A stretch of 64,000 nucleotides of DNA from Magnolia sinica (taxonomy: Eukaryota; Streptophyta; Magnoliopsida; Magnoliales; Magnoliaceae): positions 25,146,001 through 25,210,000 of the forward strand of contig NC_080574.1 in the NCBI RefSeq assembly GCF_029962835.1, written 5' to 3'. The notes under the pieces are model-generated. The model did no database searches. It was given only the letters and a program-made list of their open reading frames with translations, and was not told the origin of the DNA. This document shows, piece by piece, positions 46,201-55,350 of this stretch. The number at the start of each line of letters is the position of its first letter. Position 1 is the first letter of the stretch. Made by a program: the position numbers and the translations under genes.

Positions 46201-49200
46201 TTCTACTTACACACAAGTCAACTGAAAACCAGGAACTTTGGCGGGGCTAGATACTTCCAGATACAGCAGGCATGCTGGAGATCAGGAACCACCGGGCTGA
46301 TAAGAAGCATTTTATACAGGGATTTAACGGAGAAAGCACTATCCTTTTCTAGTTTCCAAATTAAGGAGTCTTCGGCAGACTGATTTGGGGATGCTGCAGC
46401 GATGCAATCCAATATATCCACATATTCAGCGATTTCCCAATCTTGAAGATTATGTCTGCACGACAGATTCCACACGATTCTGTTTCCAATGAGGTCATAG
46501 CAATTGGCTACAGAGATATCCTTTGAAGGGGCTGGGAGATATATGTTTGGGAATCTATCTTTCAGGGGAGAGTTGCCAACCCAAGTATCAATCTAGAAGC
46601 GAATGTTGGAACCCTTATCGAGGTCGAAAGCAACACCTTTTAGGACTTCTTTTTGCTGCTTTAGAATACCTTTCTAGATAGCCGACGCCTTGTAGGCTGA
46701 TGACAAATTGGTCCACCAACCTCCCGGAGATTTACCATATTTGCTCTTAATAACAGAGTTCCAAAGGGCCCCATTATCTGTCCCTAATCTCCAAATCCAC
46801 TTCCCGAGGAGAGCCCGATTCATAACCTTCAAATCTTTAACACCTGCGCCACCTACTCTATAATGAGTACACACCTCTTTCCAGTGTAGGTGGATCTTCT
46901 TCTCTTCCCTGCCATGTCATAGAAAGCGCGCCTTAATTTATCGAGAGTATACATAATCTGGCCTGGGCATCTGAACAGGGACATGAAGTAAAGCGGCAAA
47001 TTTGAGAGGGCAGCCTTAACAAGGGTAAGGCGACCACCCAGCGACAAGTAGCGACATTTCCATCTTGCCAAATATTTCTGAACTCTCGAGATGACCTTAT
47101 CCCAATAGAACTTTGGAGGACTGCCCATGCATAGAGGAAGCTCCACGAAGGTCGACGGAAGGGGATGTTAACCTCGAACATCTTTGATTTGGCGAGATTA
47201 ACTCTCAGGCTCGACACAGCTTCAAAATAGCAAATTGTTGTATGCAGGTTTTCCAACAACTCTGGGATAGCTTTGGAAAAAATCAGCGTGTCATCTGCGA
47301 ACTGAATGTGCGATATAGGACTTTGCTCATCCCTTTGATTTTAATGCTGCCTAGGATGCCGATAGAAAGGCCTTTAAGGAGGAGCCTAGAGAGGGCCTCG
47401 GCCACCCTGAGAAAGAGGAAGGGAGAAAGGGGGTCGCCTTGCCGAAGACCTCTTGAGCTCTTAAAGAACCCTTTGGGAGACCTATTAAGAAGAATTGAGA
47501 AGTGCCCCGAGCCGATGCATTCTCCTATCCACTTGCACCAATTTTCCCCAAAGCCCATTCGCTTCATCATGTAAACCAGAAAATTCCAGTCCACATGATC
47601 TTAGGCTTTCTCGATGTTTAATTTGCAAACTAGACTCTTCACCCCGGACTTGTGGCTGAAATGTAGACATTCGTTGGCTATTAGAGCGCTATCAATAATT
47701 TGCTTCCTAGATATAAGAGCGCTTTGGTTGCCTGAGATAACCTTGCCAATAACGTTCTTGAGCCGGGACACAAGGACTTTCGCCAGAATTTTCTAGGGTC
47801 TTCCTACCAAACTAATTGGTCTGAAGTCTTGGAACGAGGCAACCCCTGACATTTTGGGAATAAGGGCCATAAAGGAAGCCCCTAAGCCCTTTGACAATCT
47901 GCCTCTGTCAAAAAATTCCTTGAAGAAGGCCATAACATCTGATTTGATGACCTCCTAGAAACTTTGGAAGAACATGATTGGGAAGCCATCCGGGCCCGGA
48001 GCATCTATAGCTAGCTTCACCTCTTCCACGGAGAACAGAGCTTCCAGCTGAGAGGCTTCATCAGACGAGATGCTGTCTATATGAAGCTGGTCCAATCTAG
48101 GACGCTGCCACTCTTCACCTTTGAGGAGAGAGCTGAAGTGTGAGATCGCCTCTTTGGCGATGGAATCTTTGTCTTCAATCTTGATGCCATTCACGACAAT
48201 GCGGGAAATTTTGTTACAACTGGCATGCATGTTGGCTAATCTGTGGAAATACCTGGTATTGTTGTCTCCCTCCTTGATCCACTTCGCTCTAGACTTATGC
48301 TTCCAAGAAATTTCCTTTTCGAGAGCCCTCGAGGAGAGAGATTGAATCAGCTGGATTCTTTTTACCATTGACGCAGGGGACATGGGAGAAGATTCGGTTT
48401 CCAGATCTATCCTGTGCAGCTCAGATAACAACGAGTTTGTTTCTTGTTCTCTGTCGCGAAATTCCTTCTACTTCCACTGCTTCAATAGCCCCTTCAGCTG
48501 TTTAAGTTTGGAAAACAAAGAATACCCTGCAAAACCATTGACCTAAAAAGCAGCCCACCATTCAGCTATCATTTGGTAAAATCCGTCTATTCTAAGCCAT
48601 GAGGAGTCAAACCTCAAGGGCTTTGGCCCCCAATTCTGTTCCTCATTCGAGAGAAGGATGGGAGAGTGGTCGGATGTAACTTTGGGGAGAGCAGATTGAG
48701 CGACCGCAGGATAAAGATCGAGCCAGTCATTGGAGAGGAGAAATTTGTCCAAGCGAGAGAGAATAGGAGAGGCTTGACCGTTGGACCATGTGAATCTGGA
48801 GCCTAGCAGAGGAAGGTCCACTAGCTCCTGATCTTCGATCCATTGCGAGAAGGAGGCCATCGCAGGGGAGCTGCACTTCTCGTGAGATTTCTCTTCCACA
48901 AATCTGATGACATTGAAGTCTCCCACGATGCATAAAGGGCCATGAAAACTTTGACGGATGAAGCTCAATTCCTCCTAGAAGGCTTTTTTGCTGGCATCTA
49001 GGGTAGGACCGTAAACAGAGGCGATGAGAACCTGGACGCCTGACGATATCTCTTGCAGGATAACTGAAACAGAAAAGGACCCAACCCAGCTACTCTGCAG
49101 AGATCACTGAGACGTCCTCCAAGCAAGGAGGATACCTCCTGAACTGCCAATAGAGTCCAGCGCCCTCCATTTATCATTTGTAGCCTTCCATAGAGTACCC

Positions 49201-52200
49201 ATCAGCCTATTATCAAAGTGGTGAACTTTTGTCTACTGCAGATAGATGACATCTGGACTCTGTCTGCTATAGAGGTCTTTGATGAGGTATCTCTTATGTT
49301 TGGACCCCACTCCCCTAACATTCTAGGAGATGATCTTCATTTGGTTACCAGACTGCCCCGAGTGCCCTGGTTTGCCATGGATAGGTTAATCGAGTTCGGC
49401 TCACCGGAATGCGATTTGAGGTACTGTAGATTTCTGTTGCTACATGACCTAGATATACGTCGTTGAGGGGAAGGCGATATTGAGAGATGCCTCCCACGCG
49501 ACTCTACACATTGAAATAGGGCAATGAAGTCCTCAGGACGATCCCCGAAGGACAGGCCTAAGGATCTCCTTACATGGCCGATAGCATCCTTGATCCACTT
49601 TTTCTTATGGATAATGTCGACCATCTTCGCTCTCTAGATAGCGTCTATGGACTTGAGACCATATTCTTTGATAGAGGCCTGATCTAAGCTTTCACAGCAC
49701 TAGAGGGGCTCAACTTTTATAATCTCGACTCCACTGTCCTCCTGAAAAAGCGTGAGAAGGCCATGGTTTGTCTGATTAGAGGAAAGCGGAGGGGCCGGAG
49801 GGGTCACTGGAGATAGGCGAGGATGGATTCTCTGATTGCGTGGAGAAATTGTCGAAATCGGCTCTGACAAGAGGGGGCCAAGATCGAGTGGAACGGGCGG
49901 GATTGAGCTCTGGAGTGGCGCCTCGGGCTATCCGGAGAGGGGACAACATCTTCGGGTGGAGGGCTTGAGACGGAGGGGAGCGCTTCTCTTTGGAGTGACT
50001 GGGAAAAGGGATCAGTAAGCGAGAGGGACTCGGGTCTGGAAGGGCAGGGTAGTTAAGATTGAAGAGGGTATCCGACTCTGCTAGATTAGGATCCAATTCA
50101 TGGGACCCGGGCCGCCCTGAGAAACAAATAGCTCGAACAAAGTAGGGTTCAGGTTCGGGTCTCGCACGATGGACTCCTGAGGCGGGTTGAAAACTCCCAC
50201 GTGCGCTCTGAGGATGGTCGTCTTTTCGACTGTGATGAAATGGCTGACATGTCTCAATCTCTGCTGCCCTTTCCGACGAAGTGGGGGCGACGTGGAGTTG
50301 GGATCTCAAGATTAGCACCCGAGGCAGTAGTGAAGAGGCCACGTGTTTGGGCGAGTGCGAGATGAGGGCCAGGCGTCGTCGCCTTATCGACACGCGTCCC
50401 ACGTTGGGATGGGAGACTGACAGAGGCGTCAGGGGCGTCAGCTGGGTCAGAGGGAGATGGGAACGGTGGTCCCTGGGAGCATGGAATACGTGCACCTTCC
50501 TATCCCTGGACCGTGGCCAACACCATGAATGGAGGGGCGACTTCCTTAGTCCCTTTGGATGGGAAGCTTTAACGATCTTCCTTCGGCGAAGATCTGGATG
50601 TGGTTTGGGAGCAGCTTTCGCGCACCCTGGCAACAACCATCTCTTCGTCGTTCTTTGTCAATGGGTCGACTTCGATGAAGGATCCAAGTAAGGAGGCGGC
50701 TGATACGAAGAAATCTCCAAAACAGAGTTCCAGGGGGATCCACCAGATGAGGATCCAAACGTCTTCCTTACCGAAGATAGAAAAATCTTCCCATGTTTGG
50801 GCTCTAAGAAATGGACCATCTGAATGGATAGCTCTTGCCATTAGCAAGCTATCGGTATTCAGGCCTAGAGCAACTTTACACCATAGCTCGTTGTACCCGA
50901 TCGGTTTTATGGAGTAAGAATCTGTTCGGATTCTAGTGCAGCCATCGATCCAAACTCTAACTTGAGAGATGGATGCCCCCTCTTTGGTTTTAATTACAAC
51001 CAAATCCAGCAAATCCTTCATCGATCTCTCCAGTCGCTCTTGAGGAATATGCAAGCCTTGAGCGGAATCAAACTCCACCAAGCTCTTGACTTTGCCCTAA
51101 TTTGGATCACGAGAATCAGATGTGGAGGGATGGTTGGGGTTGAGAGGCTCTGACGAGGTTGGTGACCCTGCTCGATCGAGAAGAATTTCCTTGAAAGAGA
51201 GGGGATTGGTCCGGGTCACACCAACTTGATGTGTATTCCTTTGCACCCTGTTGGGTACCGTGGGGGCTGAGGGAGCTGGTTTCCTGCAATGCCGTTCTGG
51301 GCGGAATCGTGCCCTTTGGACCAACAGAGGATTCCCGCCGAAGCTCTCGCCATGGAGCATGAGTACTGCTCTGGAGAGTTCTACCTCTGAACTCATCCTG
51401 ATAAGGGCGAAACCTCTATACTCACCGCTAGTTTTATCTCTCGGCATGACTACGTCCATCACTGTACCTGCTCTCCCGAAAACCCGAGAAAGGTTGATGG
51501 GGAGCCACCCTTTCGGGTACCCTCTCGCGAACAGGGTAGGATAGGACGCGAATCTGCTCGCTTTTTTGCCCCAGTTAGAGCTATTCCTCTTATGCCGCAC
51601 AACTTCTTTCCATTCTCCTTTTCCGACTTCCCCCTCGGACTCGGTTGGGGCTCCTTCAGATTTCCTGGTACTTTCGTCTGTGTCTCTGGAACCATCAGCG
51701 ACTTCCTTTGATGTCGCCGGCATCATTGCCCTCTTCGTCGGCGCTGTCATCTCATCGTCGTCATCGTTGTCGTCATTGGAAAATCTAAAAGAAGTACCTT
51801 TAATTATTATGTGTTTGTAAAACATGTGGATCACACAGTTCAATCAGACCACCAATCTTGGTCGAACGCTAATATGGACCATTGATAAGGCATTGATCTT
51901 CCATTAGATCAATATTGACTCCTGATATGATCTAGATATTCAATCTGGATGGTAGGATGGTCCAAATCTTCAATTGTGACGGATGTATTGTTCGGATATT
52001 CAATCTGGACAGTTTGATTTGCTAGATCTTTTATGAGAATCCTGGGATTGGCTTGCTATATGATCCGATGGTCTTATCTTTGATCCTCCAGCAATGGGAC
52101 CACTTTGTGGTCGCTCATTGGGTGATTGATCTGTTCTGCACCGTAAGTGTTCATTGACCTTCAAACATCACAAAAAATTAGTAACTATTTTACTTTCAAC

Positions 52201-54298
52201 TGCAGGGAACTTGGTTGATTATGACCAATGGTTGGTAGCAATGTCTGAATTTATGTTGTTCCAATCATTTTTTGAAACCATTTTTTTTTTTTTTTTATAT
52301 TGGTCATTGAATTCCTTGATTTTGTTGATTGAGGTAGATTTGCTCAGCGAAATTGGCACTATTTAATTTCAGGTGTATAAATGGATGATTCAGCAGCATT
52401 GGTTCCAATTTGATTATGCTCTTGCTACCAAGCTAGCTGATTACCTTGGCAAGGATCGGAAATTCTCCAAGTGCCGAGAGATATTCAATCAGATAATTAA
52501 CCAGGGTCATGTGCCAAGTGAATCTACATTTCATATCCTGACTGTTGCATATCTTAGTGCGCCCATTCAAGGTTGCTTGGAGGAAGCATGTGGTATTTAC
52601 AATCGTATGATTCAGTTAGGCGGCTACAGGCCTCGGCTTAGCTTACACAATTCTCTTTTCAGAGCTCTTGTCAGTAAACCAGGAGGTTCATCGAAATATT
52701 ATTTGAAGCAGGCGGAATTCATTTTCCATAATCTGGTGACGTCTGAACTTGAAATACATAAGGAAATTTATGCTGGCCTTATTTGGCTTCATAGCTATCA
52801 AGATATCATAGATATGGTAAGGATTGCAGCTTTGAGGGAAGAGATGCACTGTAAAGGAATTGAAGAGAGCAGGGATGTGCTTGTCTCTGTGATGAGAGCT
52901 TGTGCCAAGGAGGGGAATGTGGAGGAAGCAGAAAGAACCTGGGCTAAACTCCTAGGGTCTGGTTGTGGTCTGCCTTCTCAAGCTTTTGTTTATCGAATGG
53001 AAGTTTATGCGAAAGTTGGAGAACCCATGAAGTCATTGGGGATATTCAGGGAGATGCAGGATCTTGTTGCATCCACTAGTGTTGTGGCTTATCATAAAAT
53101 CATTGAGGTAATGTCAAAAGCCCAAGAGACAGAAATTGTTGAAACTCTTATGAGTGAATTTCTAGACAGTGGGTTGAAGCCTCTTATGCCTTCCTATATT
53201 GATATGATGATTATGTACTTTAATCTGGGCTTGCATGATAAGCTGGAATCTGCATTCTCTCAGTGCCTCTTGAAATGCCGTCCCAACCGAACTGCTTACA
53301 CTATTTACTTGGATTCTCTGGTAAGCACTGGCGGTCTTGAGAAGGCTGAGGAGATCTTCAATGAAATGCACATGAATGCAGCAGTTGGTGTTAACAGCCG
53401 ATCATGCAACATTATTTTAGGAGGATATCTTGCTTCTGGGCAGTTTGTGAAGGCTGAAAAGCTTTACGACATGATGTGCCAGAAGAAATATGACATTGAT
53501 CCTCCACTAATGGAAAAAATTGAGTATGTTCTAAGCCTGAACAGAAAGGTAGTTAAAAAGCCGATAAGCCTGAAACTCGACAAAGAACAACGTGAGATTT
53601 TGATTGGTTTGCTGTTAGGTGGCGTACGATTAGATTCAGATGAAGAACGGAGGAATCATGCAATCCATTTTGAATTCAACGACAGTTCTGATGTCCATAA
53701 TCTTTTGAGGATACATATACATGAACGCTACTATGAGTGGTTGAATTCTGCTAGCAGGCTAAGCAATGGAAATGATGATATACCATTTCGATTTTCTACT
53801 AGTGCACACTCTTATTTTGGATTTTATGCTGATCAATTTTGGCCAAAAGGCCGACCCATGGTTCCAAAGCTCATCCATCGGTGGTTGTCAGCACGTGTCT
53901 TAGCATACTGGTACATGTATGGTGGCCACAGGAGCTCCTCGGGGGATATTTTACTCAAGCTGAAGCATGCAAGCCATGAAGATGTTGAGAGGATTGTCAA
54001 GACACTGAAAGAAAAATCTTTAGACTGCAGGGTTAAGAAAAAGGGGAGTGTGTTTTGGATTGGTTTCCAAGGAAGCAATGCTGTGTGGTTCTGGAAACTG
54101 ACAGAGCCTTACATTGTGGATGATTTAAAAGACCTTCTAAGTGTGGATGGTCAAACATTGATAAATGGAGCAGCAGAAGATCAATATGTTGGCTTTGACA
54201 CCGAGTCCGATTCTGACAAGCAGCCTTCAGGTTGCAGTGGTGATGAGAATTTCTTTGATTGCTTTCAACATGACAGTGCAAAGGACACCCAGGACTGA
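42719..54298 (+). CDS. OTP51: OTP51-like chloroplast PPR protein with LAGLIDADG domain (two exons)
   Basis: Coding exons 42719-43225 and 52373-54298 join in frame (169 + 641 = 810 residues). Donor AGG|GTCAGT and acceptor TTTCAG|GTG give ...[16 protein letters not shown]. Layout: a Ser/Arg/Pro-rich basic N-terminus typical of a chloroplast transit peptide (about 1-70); a conserved [22 protein letters not shown] block (about 115-135); PPR-type helical repeats (about 170-560); then two LAGLIDADG motifs, [10 protein letters not shown] (about 578-587) and [14 protein letters not shown] (about 674-687). The family member from Arabidopsis, OTP51 (At2g15820), is about 850 residues and is required for splicing of chloroplast ycf3 intron 2 and other group II introns. 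The role here is inferred by homology. The homing-endonuclease-like fold is taken to work as an RNA-binding maturase-like module. The start at 42719 is preferred over the in-frame ATG 42623 because it gives a clean transit peptide; the earlier one would add 32 residues. Confidence 0.93.
43470..43632 (+). mobile_element. tRNA-derived SINE
   Basis: A box 'tggctcagtggtagact' and B box 'gtgttcgagcaccc' at tRNA-like spacing. Then comes the family 3' region 'ggtgtgagtgcgtgggcgtgcgagtgcatgtgc' and an A-rich tail. The 3' region with its A-tail is repeated once (about 43541-43580 and 43581-43623). Confidence 0.78.
43750..45060 (-). mobile_element. TRIM-like direct repeats with retroelement primer-binding sites
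   Basis: Three related units (about 43755-43990, 44710-44960, 44975-45060). Each contains 'aagcta/aagccaggccctt..accattgaggatc' or 'gccaaa.gccct.gga..gat.gaacacatcaagc'. On the minus strand tttggtatcagagccaac (near 44980-45000) and tttggcatcagagccaac (near 44718-44736) follow LTR-like ends ggttcttaaca and ggattcttagca. This is the arrangement of a short LTR followed by a tRNA-iMet primer-binding site. Spacing is about 264 bp and there is no coding interior. Confidence 0.55.
44008..44690. mobile_element. Inverted-repeat element inside the TRIM-like repeats
   Basis: Left 'ggtattccgtatcggttacggtggccgtaa' and the reverse of the right side 'gatacatataagtaacggccataaccgttacgcgatac' are related inverted arms. 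The intervening 500 bp is AT-rich and non-coding. The style resembles non-autonomous Mutator-like elements, without a clear target duplication. Confidence 0.5.
45850..46870 (-). pseudogene. LINE ORF2 C-terminal region with zf-RVT domain
   Basis: [29 protein letters not shown], then [119 protein letters not shown]. These are the standard C-terminal blocks of plant L1 ORF2. Three TAG stops replace Trp here. Confidence 0.8.
46870..48440 (-). pseudogene. LINE ORF2 reverse transcriptase domain, frameshifted
   Basis: [22 protein letters not shown] precedes the domain. [21 protein letters not shown] lacks about six residues usually found before APGPDGF, suggesting an in-frame deletion. Then [50 protein letters not shown] and the catalytic QFADDTLI. 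The last is readable near 47283-47320 but in another frame from the preceding block. [29 protein letters not shown] follows after a further shift. Confidence 0.85.
48440..49341 (-). pseudogene. LINE ORF2 endonuclease domain, with stops
   Basis: Starts ATGAAGATCATCTCCTAGAAT: M K I I S then TAG where the family has Trp, then [19 protein letters not shown](stop)TKVHH replaces LQETK. Later come [25 protein letters not shown], a TAG at 48975-48977 in [38 protein letters not shown] and TSDHSPILL. Catalytic GDFN and SDH motifs remain, but the reading frame is closed. Confidence 0.8.
49640..51750 (-). pseudogene. LINE ORF1 remnant (RRM-like nucleic-acid-binding protein)
   Basis: From the ATG at 51750 ([16 protein letters not shown]) comes an acidic/serine-rich leader, then an RRM with [10 protein letters not shown] near the first strand and [10 protein letters not shown] as RNP1. 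It then runs DRAGSPTSS..., a stop near 51097, and continues as [100 protein letters not shown] frameshift at about 50600 leads to a Pro/Ser/Arg-rich tail. Strand-overlapping open frames (50281-50691, 51566-51820) are shadows. Confidence 0.75.
51810..52372. other. Intron sequence between LINE 5' end and exon 2, nothing recognised
   Basis: 51835-52090 contains several imperfect repeats of 'gatattcaatctggac/ggatgg' type text. No exon seen. Confidence 0.45.
52373..54298 (+). CDS. OTP51: OTP51-like gene, exon 2
   Basis: An uninterrupted 642-codon stretch entered by splicing; its first codon GTG is Val and not a start. It holds the PPR array (for example [62 protein letters not shown]) and both LAGLIDADG motifs. 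Between and after them are [17 protein letters not shown] and [17 protein letters not shown]. It ends in an acidic tail with a TGA stop at 54296-54298. No frame damage is seen. Confidence 0.93.
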   Translation: MYKWMIQQHWFQFDYALATKLADYLGKDRKFSKCREIFNQIINQGHVPSESTFHILTVAYLSAPIQGCLEEACGIYNRMIQLGGYRPRLSLHNSLFRALVSKPGGSSKYYLKQAEFIFHNLVTSELEIHKEIYAGLIWLHSYQDIIDMVRIAALREEMHCKGIEESRDVLVSVMRACAKEGNVEEAERTWAKLLGSGCGLPSQAFVYRMEVYAKVGEPMKSLGIFREMQDLVASTSVVAYHKIIEVMSKAQETEIVETLMSEFLDSGLKPLMPSYIDMMIMYFNLGLHDKLESAFSQCLLKCRPNRTAYTIYLDSLVSTGGLEKAEEIFNEMHMNAAVGVNSRSCNIILGGYLASGQFVKAEKLYDMMCQKKYDIDPPLMEKIEYVLSLNRKVVKKPISLKLDKEQREILIGLLLGGVRLDSDEERRNHAIHFEFNDSSDVHNLLRIHIHERYYEWLNSASRLSNGNDDIPFRFSTSAHSYFGFYADQFWPKGRPMVPKLIHRWLSARVLAYWYMYGGHRSSSGDILLKLKHASHEDVERIVKTLKEKSLDCRVKKKGSVFWIGFQGSNAVWFWKLTEPYIVDDLKDLLSVDGQTLINGAAEDQYVGFDTESDSDKQPSGCSGDENFFDCFQHDSAKDTQD

Positions 54299-54367
54299 TG
54301 GCACAAGTGTACACTTTACCATAGGTGCTTCTTGTTTTTGACCCATCTCACAGGTCTTAAGGTTGGT

Positions 54368-54765
54368 ATGACAGTTTTGAATATAGTAACAGAGTGTCAC
54401 TGGTTTACAAATGCCTCTCCATCTGGATAGACTTTTCATTGTCATGGGTTTCAAGCTGTATTTCAAATTGTTTATCTTAGGACTTGCAATTTGAAGCGAT
54501 TCATGAAGAATCTTTGTATTTCTATCATGTTATATATACTAGTTAGAAAATCAAAAATCTGTTAGAATGACAGTTTTGAATATAGTAACAGAGTTTCACT
54601 GGTTTACGAGATGTTTCTATATGCGGATAGACTTTTCATTGTCATGGGTTTTGAGCTGTATTTCAAGTTGGTTATCCTAGGACTGGCAATTTGAAGCAAT
54701 TCATGAAGGATCTTTGTATTTTTATCATGTTATATTTACTAGCTAGAAAATCGAAAACTAGTTAT
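54368..54765 (+). repeat. 199 bp imperfect tandem duplication starting 70 bp after the OTP51 stop
   Basis: 54368-54566 and 54567-54765 both start atgacagttttgaatatag and share 'ggatagacttttcattgtcatggg', 'gaagc.attcatgaag.atctttgtattt.tatcatgttatat' and 'ctag.tagaaaatc.aaaa'. Roughly 85-90 percent identical by eye. It probably lies in the 3' UTR and would duplicate its polyadenylation region. Confidence 0.88.
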
Positions 54766-55260
54766 TTCCCTTATCGTAGCCATTTGAAGCAGCTGATTTT
54801 GTACAAAATCAGAGTTCCAACTGGCTAATCAGAGGTTGGCATTGATTTGTGTGAGTTCTGACTTTATCAATGTTTTTGGACATTTGAGTGTGATTGATCT
54901 TCTGATCGGCCTACTTTATTTAGTACAACTCAATTACACTTCCCATGGACTAAGGGAAGAGAAGATGGTGATGCCAAGACTTAAAATTATAGGCTCCTTT
55001 TCTCATTCTCAAATGATCAATCTTTCACTTTTTGGTTGTCTAAATTCCACATCCATCAGTCTGTTATGCTTATGACTGAGTATGCATGGCAATGCATTAG
55101 AAGAGGTTCATGTTTTGGGATATGTACACTGGAAACATGTTGTAGGCTCAAAGACGGTCCACCAAACATTTTCCAACATTGTCAGTATTTAAAGGAAAAC
55201 CCTTGAGAAGGATTTTCCAACATGTCCGTATTGAAAGGACAGCCCTAGGGTTCAAGCCCA
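54766..55260. other. 3' flank of the OTP51-like gene, no gene seen
   Basis: No exon recognised. The near-repeated phrase 'ttttccaacat(tg)tc.gtatt.aaagga.a.ccct' occurs at 55171 and 55213. Confidence 0.4.
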
Positions 55261-55261
55261 T

Positions 55262-55350
55262 GCTTCAGTGGTGGACAGTACGTTTCCACATTGAGAGGTC
55301 TTGGGTTTGAGCCCATGCTTACCTATCAAAAAAAGAAAAGAAAAGAAAAG
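55262..55350 (+). mobile_element. Short tRNA-derived SINE
   Basis: A-box-like 'cttcagtggtggacagt' followed by B-box-like 'ttgggtttgagcccatgc' and an A/G-rich tail (aaaaaaagaaaagaaaag). The sequence just before, 'gggttcaagcccatg', looks like a second B box, so two partial copies may abut. Confidence 0.55.

Larger units (their letters stand above)
45706..51800 (-). mobile_element. Nearly full-length L1-type LINE, antisense in the OTP51 intron
   Basis: On the minus strand the order is ORF1 with an RRM-like domain and the plant-LINE segment '[12 protein letters not shown]', an apurinic endonuclease domain ([27 protein letters not shown]), reverse transcriptase ([22 protein letters not shown]), zf-RVT (IWKYLAPPK, CHxH-type region near [12 protein letters not shown]), and an A-rich 3' end. 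Length is about 6.1 kb. The candidate target duplication taattatt occurs at 45698-45705 and 51801-51808, but it is short and AT-rich. Many stops and at least three frameshifts make it inactive. Confidence 0.9.
43226..52372 (+). other. 9.1 kb intron of the OTP51-like gene
   Basis: GT at 43226 and AG at 52371-52372. It contains a sense SINE (43470-43632), TRIM-like direct repeats with a nested MITE (43750-45060), an antisense LINE (45706-51800) and about 0.6 kb each of unassigned sequence at 45060-45700 and 51810-52372. A T-run (52281-52296) and ATTTAATTTCAG precede exon 2. Confidence 0.88.

Noticed and set aside
49836..50691. Plus-strand open frames within the LINE (49836-50018, 50281-50691)
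   Set aside because: Antisense to LINE ORF1, low-complexity Arg/Gly composition, no family motif.
52373..54298. A separate 641-residue PPR protein starting at 52373
   Set aside because: The first codon is GTG directly after a TTTCAG acceptor, and the sequence continues exon 1 at 42719-43225 in frame, so it is exon 2.
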